Part shown: piece after piece, positions 36,886 through 46,405 of the stretch
How the letters are laid out: each line of letters starts with the position of its first letter
Numbering within the stretch: position 1 is the first letter of the stretch
Assembly (NCBI GenBank): GCA_965220875.1
Contig: CBDCRD010000003.1
Span: 1-64,000, forward strand
DNA length: 64,000 nucleotides
Origin: WTFY01 sp965220875
GTDB taxonomy: Bacteria > Pseudomonadota > Gammaproteobacteria > UBA4575
Direction of reading: 5' to 3'
The notes under the pieces: generated by a model
Databases searched by the model: none
Told to the model about the DNA's origin: nothing
The model's input: only the letters and a program-made list of their open reading frames with translations
Translations under genes and position numbers: made by a program

Positions 36886-38925
36886 TCATCCTGGCCTCTT
36901 CTTGTTTCCACGTTTGCCTGTTTGTTTGTACTTTCGGTCGTTGTTTCTTCCGTTCTGTTGGTGATTGGCGGCAAAGACGTCGGCCAGGCAGCCTGCCGGG
37001 AGTTTGAGAATTTCATCACGTGCTTGTTCCGCACTGGCGGCAATGCTCCGCACTTCCTGCCACCAGATTTTTTCGGCTTGGGGATTGCGGTTCAGCTCAT
37101 CGAGTCTGAACTCCCAGAATGCCGTAAGCCCCGGATCGACCAGTTCGGGTGCTACCTGGTTCAGATTCTGCCACAGGGCCATGCCGGCCTCGGTGGGCTG
37201 AAAGCGGCCTGTGTTTCGTTTGATTTGTCCCTGGGCGACCAGGCTTTCGATGATTTGATCGCGGGTGGCAGGTGTTCCTATGCCGCTGGAGGCTTTGAGA
37301 CGCTGCTTGAGGTCCTGCATTCGACTGTTGGTTTCCGGTATGTATTTCCAGGCATTCTTCATGGCCATTATGATGCCTCCTTCGGAGAATCGTCCAGGAG
37401 GCTTGGTGAACCTGTCGTCAACATTCGAATCAGTAATTTTTATAATTGAACCCGGTTTTATCGGAGGCAGGAGAACATAATTCTTTGAATTTCTGCTGTT
37501 TTTCGAATCAGCCTGGACAGTCATCCAGCCACCACTGATGATAATCCTTCCTGTGGCCTGAAAATCGGCATCCTGATTGAGGCCCGTTTGTGCAGCTGGA
37601 ACAGTAAAGCGGATTCTGGTTTCTTCCAGCTGGGCATCTTCCGATGTTTGTTCCAGAAAGGCCAGGAATATGGTTTTGGCCAGGAGGTGCTGGTCTGGCG
37701 AGCATTGGTGCCACAGGGTCGCCATTTCATCTATGACCTTGACATTGGGTTGAATGGCATGGTGGGAGGACGCCCCGACTCCTTCATTGGAATAGTGGTT
37801 TTGCCGTCCCCTGCCCTGTCGGATGACCGGCTGGAGAGGGAGGGTGACGGGCAGCCCGAGTTGCTTAAGATTGATTAGGGCCGCTCGAAGGGGAGCGGCA
37901 TCGGGCACCTGACTTTCCGGGAGATATCGGCATTCGGCCCTTGGATAGGTTATCAGTTTCAGATCGGCATAGAGGGTCTGTGCCACCTTGAGGGTTTTCT
38001 CGGCCGGCCATTTGTAACGGGATCCCATATGACTCTGCAGGGAGGAAAGATCATGGGGGTGCTGCGGTGGTTTCCTTACGGGTTTTCTTGCCACCTTCAC
38101 TGGCCCTTCCCACCCCTTTACACTCCTGGCCAGAGCTTCGGCCATGTTTCTGTCAGAGAGGCGGTTTTCAGCGTCTTCATTATCGGGACCCTCTTCCTTG
38201 TCGTCTTGATCATCACGCACATCGTCGCTGGTGTCTCTGTTGAGTGCCGCTTGCCTGTTTATGTAGGTGGCGAAAAACATCTTTTCCTGTTGCTGGCATT
38301 GGGCGGTGACAACAAAGTAGGGTTCCGGTTTGAAGGTCACGATTTCCTGTTCACGCCTGCAGACGATCCCGAGAGTTGGGGTGCGGACCCGTCCGATTCC
38401 GATGGGCCTTTTGTTGCCGCCGAGATGGACGGTAACCGTTCGTGTGAGGGTGAGATTGAAGATCTGGTCAGATTGTTCGCGGGCCTTGCCGGCGGCATAG
38501 AGGCCGTCGAATTCATGTATGGGTCGCAGTTTGGTGAAGGCATCGAGGAGGGTCTTTTGATCTTCGGCGGCGAAGAGGGCCCGCAGGATGGTTCCCTGAA
38601 AGTGCAGATGATCGGCGATTTCGCGTCCGATGACCAGCCCTTCCCGGTCGCAGTCGGTTGCGATGACCAGGGTTTTGGCTTCCTTCAGAGCTGTTCTGAT
38701 GTCCTGCAGGGCGTTGGTGCTTCCCCGGACCGGTTTCTTGCCATAGGGTTGTTTGGGGCAGAGCAGTTCGGTTGACCATTTTTGCCAGGCGGGATTGATG
38801 TCCTGTGGTTCCTTGAGCGTGAGGAGGTGGCCCCTTGCGGGGACGATCTGTCCGAAGCGGCTACCTAGTGCCGCCCTGAGGTTTCTGGCTTGCGAGGGTT
38901 TCTCACATATGATTACGGTTGACAT
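36886..38925 (-). CDS. topB: DNA topoisomerase III (TraE/TopB type)
   Basis: This type IA topoisomerase has an N-terminal Toprim domain (IICEKPSQARNL, then DCDREG at residues 91-96) and GIGRVRTPTLGIVCRREQE near 177-195. The catalytic Tyr is at about 327 in LITYPRAECRYL, matching Tyr328 of E. coli TopB. The 679-residue length is normal. Plasmid-borne topoisomerase III (TraE of RP4 and others) helps decatenation and transfer replication. The control region before it carries repeats and palindromes shared with the dot operons. Confidence 0.93.
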   Translation of the reverse strand: MSTVIICEKPSQARNLRAALGSRFGQIVPARGHLLTLKEPQDINPAWQKWSTELLCPKQPYGKKPVRGSTNALQDIRTALKEAKTLVIATDCDREGLVIGREIADHLHFQGTILRALFAAEDQKTLLDAFTKLRPIHEFDGLYAAGKAREQSDQIFNLTLTRTVTVHLGGNKRPIGIGRVRTPTLGIVCRREQEIVTFKPEPYFVVTAQCQQQEKMFFATYINRQAALNRDTSDDVRDDQDDKEEGPDNEDAENRLSDRNMAEALARSVKGWEGPVKVARKPVRKPPQHPHDLSSLQSHMGSRYKWPAEKTLKVAQTLYADLKLITYPRAECRYLPESQVPDAAPLRAALINLKQLGLPVTLPLQPVIRQGRGRQNHYSNEGVGASSHHAIQPNVKVIDEMATLWHQCSPDQHLLAKTIFLAFLEQTSEDAQLEETRIRFTVPAAQTGLNQDADFQATGRIIISGGWMTVQADSKNSRNSKNYVLLPPIKPGSIIKITDSNVDDRFTKPPGRFSEGGIIMAMKNAWKYIPETNSRMQDLKQRLKASSGIGTPATRDQIIESLVAQGQIKRNTGRFQPTEAGMALWQNLNQVAPELVDPGLTAFWEFRLDELNRNPQAEKIWWQEVRSIAASAEQARDEILKLPAGCLADVFAANHQQNGRNNDRKYKQTGKRGNKKRPG

Positions 38926-39158
38926 GAATATTCACGACCCTCCCTATTGTATTCATTTCGTAGTTGTATTACCAGAAAAGGCAAGATAAAAATTACATAT
39001 AAATACATAACACTCCATTAAACTACCTAACATTACATATAAATACATAAAATAGTATATATACTACATTAATATACATATACTTACCAAACCTTACGAT
39101 CCTATTCTTTTCCTGTTCAAAGAAGTGTTTGTCATTTCCAAACCCATCTCCAGGCCGC
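38926..39158 (-). promoter_or_regulatory. Repeat-rich control region before topB
   Basis: This very AT-rich region contains two perfect copies of ATTACATATAAATACATAA at 38992-39010 and 39032-39050, exactly 40 bp apart. It also holds a perfect palindrome TAGTATATATACTA at 39053-39066, TTAAACTAC near 39018-39026, and CGTAGTTGTATT near the topB start. The GTAGT/ACTAC half-sites resemble those before dotL and dotP. It probably holds the topB promoter with cooperative operator sites. Confidence 0.6.
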
Positions 39159-39761
39159 TTATTCCTGCCATTCCCTGAGACGTCCACTGTCGAGATGGAC
39201 AAACCCTTTTTTGGGGTAGAAGCCTGCCCCACCTATTTCAAGGTATTTTGCCAGACTGAACAGATCCTTGCTGTGGACTTCGGTTGAGTGAAAATCAATG
39301 GCCCGGCCATAAATGTGCATGCTGTTGGGAACGGCTCCCTCAAGCCTGTTGTTGGTTTCTCTTGTTCGGTAGCCTGAGAGGATGACCAGCGGTTTCTGCA
39401 GTTCCAATTCCTGGGAAATTCGGGCCAGACCCCAGTAGAGCCTGAGACAGATGGGTGTCGAAATGTTGGTTCGCCAGTCCCGCAGAAAGTTATTGAGATG
39501 CTTGAGTACCTCGACGAGGTAATGCCCCTGATGATGGAACTTACCCTGAAAGCTTTCCTCATTGTAGGGGTTGACGAGGTTCAGCTGCGGTTCGGTTTCT
39601 GAAATGAGATTGTCCAGCCGACTGCCCGGGCGCCATGGGGTGGGCAGACGTTCAGGAACACGGGGTTGGGCAGGTGACCCCAGCATGGAGGTGGTTCCAC
39701 AGGTCAATCCCCCCAGAATCATGGTTCTTCGTCCCATTTTCCTTTGGCTCCGGTTCGTCAT
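39159..39761 (-). CDS. DUF882/YcbK-type peptidase, exported
   Basis: The 200-residue protein has a Tat-like N-terminus (GRRTMILGGLTCG). Its C-terminal domain has the DUF882 pattern of D-Ala-D-Ala carboxypeptidase-like (M15) folds: LSGYRTRETNN, SMHIYGRAIDFH and GGAGFYPKKGFVHLDSGRLR, giving the zinc ligands His, Asp and His. It may open or trim peptidoglycan so that the secretion apparatus can assemble. The start overlaps the dotA stop (ATGA), so it is the last gene of the dotA operon. Confidence 0.85.
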   Translation of the reverse strand: MTNRSQRKMGRRTMILGGLTCGTTSMLGSPAQPRVPERLPTPWRPGSRLDNLISETEPQLNLVNPYNEESFQGKFHHQGHYLVEVLKHLNNFLRDWRTNISTPICLRLYWGLARISQELELQKPLVILSGYRTRETNNRLEGAVPNSMHIYGRAIDFHSTEVHSKDLFSLAKYLEIGGAGFYPKKGFVHLDSGRLREWQE

Positions 39762-42127
39762 GATCCCCTCTCTGTTGGTGTGGTACGGCGTCTGGTGTTA
39801 CGTCCTATGGTCTGGGCGGCCTGCTGGCTTTGGGACATGACCTGGTGTCCAGCCCCGGCGGCGGCCACCCTGATGCGATCGACTTCGGCCCCCAGCAGTT
39901 GGGAATCACCTCCGACCCATCTGAGAATACGTCCCGGAAGTTCGGCTGTCAGGGAGAAACTTCTTTCGGCCAGCACAAAATAGACCACCACCATGAGAAT
40001 CCCCACAAGCAGCAGACCTGTTCCCCAAACAAAAACAGATTGGGACTGCATCACGCCATCGAGGACGACATAGAATCCTATATTGACAAGGGTTGTTGTG
40101 ATTTTGAAGATGCCCATGCCGAGAATAAAGCCGAAAACCATCAGGACAGGTGTGAGCGCGAGGGACATGACGAGCAGGTAGCCCTGTTGGGCAGCGGGGC
40201 CTGCCAATCCTTCCCCGTCCAGTCGAAAATGCATGATGGCCCACAGGTTTACGGCAATGATGGCCTCGGCAATGATGAGGAAGTAGCCGGTTACAGCGGC
40301 TACCCAGATCAGGGAGGGCAGAACAGGCATAATGGTCGTCAGGGTCTGCCCCACCATGAGGATGGCAAAGCCGATGGGTTGAACAACATCCCCGACGCCG
40401 TCCACAATTCCGCCAATCCAACCGGGCAGCAGGACTCCCAGGGTCTGGGCGGCGGCCGAACCCCCTAGGAGAATCCCGCTGGTTTCCGTCAGAATGCTGC
40501 CGAGACCGGCCAATCCGATAAAGGGGTCACCATCGGGATTGGGTTGCAGGAATTCCCAGAGAAAGCGACTCATTCGATCGCGCAGCACACTCTGGCCAAT
40601 TTCAGATCCTTCGGTCCCCCGGACCATTTCGGCTGGTACGATGGTTCCTGTATTGACGGCACTGATCCAGGCCGCTTGCCAGTATTTGTCCATCTCAATG
40701 CTGATTCGACGTGCTTCCTCAATAAGCTCACGTCTTGCATTACTGCCGAAGAGAAAGCCCCGGAATCTTGTCATTACGGGTGTTTCGCTTGCCTCGGCAT
40801 GGGCGTTTAGGTTGGCTTCCCTGAGATTGCTGGCCTGAAAGGTTGGCCGGGCATTCTTGACGCGCAGGCCGTCATCGGCAAACCGGGCCATATGCATGTA
40901 CCAGGCCCCGGCCCCGAGCCAGCCCTGCCCCTGGTTGTTACGGTCCTGACAGATTTCCTGGCCATAGGGACCGCCTCCCTGGTGCCGGCAGGCGGAACTG
41001 TACGCTCCGGCAACGATCAGGCTCAACCGATCACGGGCATTGGTTCCATCACCGCTTCCCAGAGCCCCGGCCCTGGTCAGGAGGGGATTGAGTCCGGCGT
41101 TCAGGGTGTTACTGTAGATTTCACCGGCCTTTCTGATGGCGGCGGCCAGTCCGTCCACCCGTTGGCGATCCTGATTGGCGGGAGCTCTCCTGACATGGGC
41201 CACCAGTTGTTCAGCCTGGGGTCTGAGAATGGCCACGACGTCCTCAATAGCGTTCAAATGTGTCTCCCTGTACGGCCTGCCCAGCCCCTGATATCCCAGG
41301 TTGATGGCTGGATTTCCCTTACCGGTCAACACGGTTGGTATATCCGGGAGGGTGAGGACACCACAGCCGTCGGCGTGATGCAGGTTGTTGGCATTGATGA
41401 CCGCATTGTTGCCGTAGGGATTGACGGTTACATAACAGACATCCTCCCCGTCTTCCCCCTGAAAGCATTCCCCGTTGCGTTCCACCCTCATAAACGTACT
41501 GCCGTCATCCACCGGTTCCAGCAAATGGGAAATCATGGCGGCGCAGACTTCCATTTGCCATATGGGTTCAATGACTGAGGCATCAAAGCTCGTATCGGGG
41601 AGAATATAGGTATCCTGAAAGGTCACGATCCGATCGGCGGCCTGTCCCCACAACAGTGAGGCGGCGAAGGTTGAGCCCTTGACAAAAACCGCAATTCCCA
41701 TCTGGATGGCGTTGTACCCCGAGGATCCGCCAATCGGCATCAGCATCCCCAGCCCCACGAGGGAGCGAACCGGTGCCCACAGGGATGAAAATCGGGCTCC
41801 GAGCACCTTCCCTTCATGGGCTGTCTGGGTAATTCCGGTAGCGGCATACCAGCCAAAGAGAACACCGGCCAGGGCTATGCAGAGAATATTGAAAATTCGG
41901 ATCATACCGACCAGAGCGGGTTCCTGTCCGGTTTGACAACTGGTATGATCAAACATCTGGCAACCGAAAATGCGGCTGAGGAGCATGGCACTCAGATTGT
42001 CTCCCCCTGACGAAAAGGAATTCATCACGTCATCAACGATATCCACCTGGGCCCCGATGGCTGTTGGCCACAACAGGCTGCCACCGAGGCCCAGGAAAAG
42101 GAGGAGGAATGAAAGCGTGCGATCCAT
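39758..42127 (-). CDS. dotA: DotA/TraY polytopic membrane protein
   Basis: The 789-residue protein has a signal peptide (LSFLLLFLGLGGSLLWPTAI) and the DotA/TraY pattern: MIRIFNILCIALAGVLFGWY, a large periplasmic domain (about 190-480), then several helices in the C-terminal third (VAAVTGYFLIIAEAIIAVNL, LVMSLALTPVLMVFGFIL). DotA lies in the inner membrane and is needed for channel function; R64 TraY also determines exclusion specificity. Upstream is the IcmV/TraX-like gene, directly abutting. Confidence 0.92.
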   Translation of the reverse strand: MDRTLSFLLLFLGLGGSLLWPTAIGAQVDIVDDVMNSFSSGGDNLSAMLLSRIFGCQMFDHTSCQTGQEPALVGMIRIFNILCIALAGVLFGWYAATGITQTAHEGKVLGARFSSLWAPVRSLVGLGMLMPIGGSSGYNAIQMGIAVFVKGSTFAASLLWGQAADRIVTFQDTYILPDTSFDASVIEPIWQMEVCAAMISHLLEPVDDGSTFMRVERNGECFQGEDGEDVCYVTVNPYGNNAVINANNLHHADGCGVLTLPDIPTVLTGKGNPAINLGYQGLGRPYRETHLNAIEDVVAILRPQAEQLVAHVRRAPANQDRQRVDGLAAAIRKAGEIYSNTLNAGLNPLLTRAGALGSGDGTNARDRLSLIVAGAYSSACRHQGGGPYGQEICQDRNNQGQGWLGAGAWYMHMARFADDGLRVKNARPTFQASNLREANLNAHAEASETPVMTRFRGFLFGSNARRELIEEARRISIEMDKYWQAAWISAVNTGTIVPAEMVRGTEGSEIGQSVLRDRMSRFLWEFLQPNPDGDPFIGLAGLGSILTETSGILLGGSAAAQTLGVLLPGWIGGIVDGVGDVVQPIGFAILMVGQTLTTIMPVLPSLIWVAAVTGYFLIIAEAIIAVNLWAIMHFRLDGEGLAGPAAQQGYLLVMSLALTPVLMVFGFILGMGIFKITTTLVNIGFYVVLDGVMQSQSVFVWGTGLLLVGILMVVVYFVLAERSFSLTAELPGRILRWVGGDSQLLGAEVDRIRVAAAGAGHQVMSQSQQAAQTIGRNTRRRTTPTERGS

Positions 42128-42637
42128 CTAGTACCTGAAGCGATTTTTGGTGCGAATCCCTTTGAGGTAGGCAAGGCCGCTCATATAGCGTCTGGCCCTG
42201 ACCTGGGCGGCCCGAAGAAAGTTCTGAAAGGCGAGGACCAGAAGAACGGGTGCCACCACCGCCAGACTGAACGCCAGCAATCCCTGCCCTGTCAGCACGG
42301 TCATGAGACTCCCGAGAATCGCCCCGCATGTTGCCGCCCCGAGGACGGCTCCATTGCGGGTGTAATTTCTGGCAATTTTCTGCAAATCCTGATCATTGAG
42401 CCGGGCCTCCTTCTGGTGCTGTCGAAAAAGGTCCTGGCCATCCGTTCTATCGACCGGGCCGAAGGAGTCTTTCAGACCTGGTCTTTGGCGAAGATCGACA
42501 AGCGGGAGGTTTTTTCCGAGAAAACGGAGACTGCGAAAGGCCCCGGCAGGATTGTGGGATCCAAGACCAAGTCTGGTCATCAGGTAACCGCCCATTCGAC
42601 GTTTTTTTGTGCCTGGGGATGGTGCCTGTCTGGTCAT
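42128..42637 (-). CDS. IcmV/TraX-like two-helix membrane protein
   Basis: The 169-residue protein has a basic N-terminal half and two adjacent hydrophobic helices (about 97-117 and 120-140: AVLGAATCGAILGSLMTVL and LLAFSLAVVAPVLLVLAF), then a basic tail. Length, hairpin topology and the position directly before dotA match IcmV of Legionella (icmV-dotA) and TraX before TraY in R64. Sequence similarity cannot be scored here, so no symbol is assigned. Its stop abuts the dotA start. Confidence 0.65.
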   Translation of the reverse strand: MTRQAPSPGTKKRRMGGYLMTRLGLGSHNPAGAFRSLRFLGKNLPLVDLRQRPGLKDSFGPVDRTDGQDLFRQHQKEARLNDQDLQKIARNYTRNGAVLGAATCGAILGSLMTVLTGQGLLAFSLAVVAPVLLVLAFQNFLRAAQVRARRYMSGLAYLKGIRTKNRFRY

Positions 42638-42683
42638 AAAGTCTCTTCTGTGGATGAACTAAAAAAACGTATTGTGTCGCCGC

Positions 42684-43628
42684 TCATGGGTCAAGCGGAA
42701 GAGGGGTGGTGTTCAGAAAAGTCTGACCTGTCTTCTGTTCGATTTCACGTGGCAACCCGAAACTTTCTTCATTGTGATCTGGAGAGGGGAGGGCGGCCTG
42801 GAAAATTTCGGGTTCCTGGACACCGGCCCGGATGTGCCATTTCTGTCCCTTAGATAACTCTTCTCCTTCCTCTGGTTCTGCCCAGATGTAAAGGGGTACT
42901 GAATTCAGCTGGCGTGATCGCATCCATTCCAGGTTGGCCTGGAGCCAGCCCAGACCCTTTGCTCCGAGCTCAGCCACGATCTGTCGGTTGGTTGTGAGGG
43001 CGTCAAAATGGACCTGCCCCCGGTTGACAATTTCATGCTGCCAGATGGCCTCGGCCGGATTGGCGGCCAGAATGAGCTCGGCGGCCAGAAGGGTTGATTC
43101 TTCTCTGAGAAAAGGTGCCAGTACGATGCGAACCTGTATCTCTCCAATGCTGATGAGCGGGGCCAGTTTCTGCAATCCCTGGCTGCAAAAGGGACAGGTC
43201 GGATCAATGATCATGTAGACCACCTTGGCGTCGGGCTTGCCCAGCCTGATCCAGAAGGTATCGGTTTCGATGCTGGCCAGCATGCTGTTTCGATCGGTTG
43301 TGTCCATGAGTGCTGGATCAGGAGAATGGACCGGATTCGCCTGAATCATCTTGTCGGGTAATAATAATCCTGCAGACTGTTCAGGGTCTATGGCCCTTTC
43401 CAAAGGTTGCGGGTCTTCGATGCTGGCGAGCAGTGTCATGAGTTCTTCGCTGGTGGGGGCATCATGATTCTGTCCGACTGCGATGCCCAGACGCAGCCAC
43501 AAAAGGGCCGTTTCCGGAGCACATTCCCTGGCGTCACTGGCGTGGGGATATCCGGTCACGGCAACACACGCTAAGAGCAGGGCAGGGCGAAGGCGGTTTA
43601 AAATAAGTACTGGCAAACCATAAATCAT
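42684..43628 (-). CDS. DsbC/TrbB-like periplasmic thiol oxidoreductase
   Basis: The 314-residue protein has an N-terminal signal sequence (LLLACVAVTGYPHA) and a thioredoxin-like C-terminal domain with the active-site motif CPFC at 145-148 (DPTCPFCSQGLQKLAPLI), followed by a cis-Pro region near SVPLYIW. TrbB of R64 is a comparable plasmid-encoded disulfide isomerase. It probably folds cysteine-containing envelope proteins of this system, such as the exported proteins at 13622-15347. It is upstream of the IcmV-like gene and dotA in one operon, after a leader carrying the shared 12-bp motif. Confidence 0.85.
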   Translation of the reverse strand: MIYGLPVLILNRLRPALLLACVAVTGYPHASDARECAPETALLWLRLGIAVGQNHDAPTSEELMTLLASIEDPQPLERAIDPEQSAGLLLPDKMIQANPVHSPDPALMDTTDRNSMLASIETDTFWIRLGKPDAKVVYMIIDPTCPFCSQGLQKLAPLISIGEIQVRIVLAPFLREESTLLAAELILAANPAEAIWQHEIVNRGQVHFDALTTNRQIVAELGAKGLGWLQANLEWMRSRQLNSVPLYIWAEPEEGEELSKGQKWHIRAGVQEPEIFQAALPSPDHNEESFGLPREIEQKTGQTFLNTTPLPLDP

Positions 43629-43705
43629 GTCACAATCCTCAGGCTGGTGAATCCATAATGTTTGCAGTCAGGGTAGAGCCGTGGCGGGCAATTGCAATTT
43701 TTTTA

Positions 43706-43717
43706 TGTGTATGCTCA
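43706..43717 (+). promoter_or_regulatory. Shared 12-bp motif before the DsbC-like gene
   Basis: TGTGTATGCTCA, followed by TGG, lies about 80 bp before the minus-strand start at 43628. The same motif is at 1364-1375, 52961-52972 and, on the other strand, 28794-28805. Here it points away from the gene it precedes, which argues against a simple -10 hexamer for that gene. Confidence 0.5.
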
Positions 43718-43742
43718 TGGAATGAGATCATTCCTTCTCCTC

Positions 43743-44120
43743 TTACATGATCTTGGGATGTGGTGTTTGATTCATCTCATCTTCTTCATGGTCGGGTTCA
43801 ATGGCCTTGTTCGCCTGCAGAACTTGGGTTTTGTGCACGCCCTCTTCGAACACCATGGGAATGAGATTTTGCAGCCACCCATTTCCAACCCCATGGGTTT
43901 CGATGAATTTGAGATCACGCAGGGGAACATCGACCAGAAATCTGGCCTCAATGAGGTTATCGGCCGCAATCCCGACCCAGATCCGATTGTCCCGATCGGT
44001 CCACATGTCGGCCGGGGGTGGATCCTCCAGCCCGATCCAGTCAACGCCTGGAATGAAACAGACCAGTTCGCCCCTGTGGATGTCTATGCGTCCTTTGATG
44101 GCAGTGGTATTCGTTGTCAT
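43743..44120 (-). CDS. Small protein downstream of PcfJ-like gene
   Basis: From the ATG at 44120 (GAGGAA upstream) the protein has 125 residues. It is acidic, with no signal peptide, membrane helix or recognised motif; IDIHRGELVCFIPGVDWIGL lies near the start and the C-terminus is highly acidic (EPDHEEDEMNQ). It is eleven bases after the PcfJ-like gene and likely co-translated with it. Function unknown. Confidence 0.65.
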   Translation of the reverse strand: MTTNTTAIKGRIDIHRGELVCFIPGVDWIGLEDPPPADMWTDRDNRIWVGIAADNLIEARFLVDVPLRDLKFIETHGVGNGWLQNLIPMVFEEGVHKTQVLQANKAIEPDHEEDEMNQTPHPKIM

Positions 44121-44130
44121 TGGGTATTCC

Positions 44131-46395
44131 TCAATTGATCGCTGGTTGATGGTGTCTGTCAGGGTTTTCAGCCCGGACCGTTGGACCGCTCGTGGCCAAA
44201 TCACTGGTTTTCTCCGCAACAATGGTGTTGAGATCGTCATAAAAACTTTGCGGCATGGGTTTTCGCATCATCTGTCCCAGGGGATTTTCGGCGTGACTGG
44301 CAATCAGTTTAAAGGGATGGGTGTGGCATTTGGCAATCATGCTCCATTCCTCCCACAACTCTCTGGTCAGTTGGTGCAGACCGGAGGTGACATCAATGGT
44401 GTTCAAACTCAGGTTATCCTGGGAATAACCGCAATACTCGGCAAACGTGACATAATGCTCTCGGTCTTCATACGGTTGCAGTGCGTTTTGACGAGTCCAG
44501 TTCCGCCACTGGTCAAAAGCCGGTCGGGTTGCCAACTGCTGTCCATTGAGTCCGTTGATTAATCTGGTGACAGCATGATTGAGGATCTTGGCAGGTCGGG
44601 TGTTGCGGACACCATTGAACCCGTTGCGCCGGAATTGGTATCCGGATGTCCCGGCGTTGGTTACCACCTTCAGGCAAAGGGTTGCCCGGTGTGTGTCCTT
44701 GTGCAGGTGGTAGAAGACCGAGTCGCCAGTGAGCAACGATCGTTTATAGGTTGCAATGCAATGCCGCATCTCCTTACCCTCCCTGGCCAGATCTTCGGCG
44801 GTATGAAGGGGTGTGAAGGTCACGTCATTCAGTATGAACGAATCGGTCAGGGGTTCGGCAACGGCACGATGGGCGGCCCATTTGGCTGTCTGCTCATCAT
44901 CTGTCGTCCTGTCGACAGGTGGGGGTGCGTATCGGGCCATGATATTGTTCAGGTGGTTGATTCTGGGTGTCCAGCGCCTGATGAGCTGGCTGCAGTGCAG
45001 GAGAGGATTGCGGCCGCTGTTGGCCATCAGGATATCGCGAGCCATTCGGAATCCCATTCGGCCCAGATCCGGTTTGAAGGGCCAGTTATGCTGCGGCAGA
45101 CCCGCTATACCCGCTGGAACATGTTGATGAACAAGTGCTGTCATGGCCGGCAGAAGGACCGTTCGACCCAACTGGTTGCACATTTCCAGCATATCGGCAA
45201 CAAGCACAACGGCCTGATGGCGATCAAGTGAGTGTTCTTCGTTGAGTTCCAGTACCGTTCCGATCTGATCAAGCACTTTTTGCCATTGGCCCTTGCTTGC
45301 CCTGATAATCTCTTGGGAATCAATATTCAGGGTAATATTCAGGGGGCGTATGAAACCGGCATAGAGGGTGGCAAAGGCCTTCCAATCCTCGCTGGTGCCG
45401 GGTATGATGGATGGATTGCCAACAGCAGTTAAGGCCCGCAAGGCGTCCTTGATGTTCCACTCACCGGTCAGAATGAAATGGCGATCATGCACATGACCCA
45501 GAATGTCGGGATCACTGAGGGGTCTTGCCTCCAGACCACAGACGGGTCGGTGTGAAACTTCGTTGCGCTCAATTCCGCGCAACCGTTTCAATCCCCCCTT
45601 GGTCAGATTTGGCCAGACTGTTTTGAGAGCTGGCAGAAGCGGCTGGGCACTGTCGATCGCATCCCTCGTTTCCGGTTCCCTGGCGAGAAATCCTGCCAGC
45701 AGTGGAAATTCACCTGCGGCCTGCCGGCGCCATCCCATATCCTGATCGTTGGCATACCAGCCCAAAGTTATGCTGTTGCTTTCTTCACGACATCCCTTGA
45801 ACACTTCATATGCCCGGCGAAAAGCTTCGGTGTGTCGGGTCCTGAGCAGTGTGGCAAGGGTTGTCCAACTCTCTTCTTCCAGGGCGGGACACTCCTCGGG
45901 AAGCAGACCTTTTTCAGTTTGCATGATATCACTCATCCTGGTCAGGAGTTCTCGGGCGTCACCAGTCAGGCATGCGACTGCAAGTTCGGGCAGGGGGTCT
46001 GTTTTCAGCGGGAACAGTCGAGGAATACCGATGATGTTCTCGGCCTGAACATAGGTGTGTCCCGTTCTGTCATACAGGCGTACGAGGTCACACCCGGGAA
46101 GCCCCGATGCCGTTATGAAGGCTGGATCGCGTCCTTCATTCGGATAGGTATGGTCCAGCCCGAAAGGATCAGGGGACCTGTCACTTTTGTTTGTGTCAGG
46201 CAAGTTCCACAGCGAAGCGATCGCCGGTTTTACGGCGGTCATTGGAACCGGTAGGGCATCAAGGACAATGTTTGCGGGATCCTCGGGATGGGATCGCAGA
46301 CAGCATACCACTTCGTGAAGTCCATCAGCAGGTCCAAAGGGACCAAAGGCAAAAATCAGGGCATTGTCTTCCCGATGCAGAATGGTCACTCCCAT
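44131..46395 (-). CDS. PcfJ-like protein
   Basis: The 754-residue protein carries a PcfJ-like block in its C-terminal third: LAREGKEMRHCIATYKRSLL, then SVFYHLHKDTHRATLCLKVV and FRRNGFNGVRNTRP. PcfJ proteins are encoded on conjugative plasmids (first named on pCF10) and on many phages; their activity is not settled. The N-terminal 450 residues are unfamiliar. The start has GGAGAA eight bases upstream and follows the giant helicase by ten bases, so the two probably act together in DNA processing or in establishment in the recipient. Confidence 0.8.
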   Translation of the reverse strand: MGVTILHREDNALIFAFGPFGPADGLHEVVCCLRSHPEDPANIVLDALPVPMTAVKPAIASLWNLPDTNKSDRSPDPFGLDHTYPNEGRDPAFITASGLPGCDLVRLYDRTGHTYVQAENIIGIPRLFPLKTDPLPELAVACLTGDARELLTRMSDIMQTEKGLLPEECPALEEESWTTLATLLRTRHTEAFRRAYEVFKGCREESNSITLGWYANDQDMGWRRQAAGEFPLLAGFLAREPETRDAIDSAQPLLPALKTVWPNLTKGGLKRLRGIERNEVSHRPVCGLEARPLSDPDILGHVHDRHFILTGEWNIKDALRALTAVGNPSIIPGTSEDWKAFATLYAGFIRPLNITLNIDSQEIIRASKGQWQKVLDQIGTVLELNEEHSLDRHQAVVLVADMLEMCNQLGRTVLLPAMTALVHQHVPAGIAGLPQHNWPFKPDLGRMGFRMARDILMANSGRNPLLHCSQLIRRWTPRINHLNNIMARYAPPPVDRTTDDEQTAKWAAHRAVAEPLTDSFILNDVTFTPLHTAEDLAREGKEMRHCIATYKRSLLTGDSVFYHLHKDTHRATLCLKVVTNAGTSGYQFRRNGFNGVRNTRPAKILNHAVTRLINGLNGQQLATRPAFDQWRNWTRQNALQPYEDREHYVTFAEYCGYSQDNLSLNTIDVTSGLHQLTRELWEEWSMIAKCHTHPFKLIASHAENPLGQMMRKPMPQSFYDDLNTIVAEKTSDLATSGPTVRAENPDRHHQPAIN

Positions 46396-46405
46396 TGTTC
46401 TTCTC

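Noticed and set aside
43692..44138. Plus-strand frame driven by the TGTGTATGCTCA motif
   Set aside because: It overlaps the minus-strand small gene, has no ribosome-binding site, and its translation is not protein-like.
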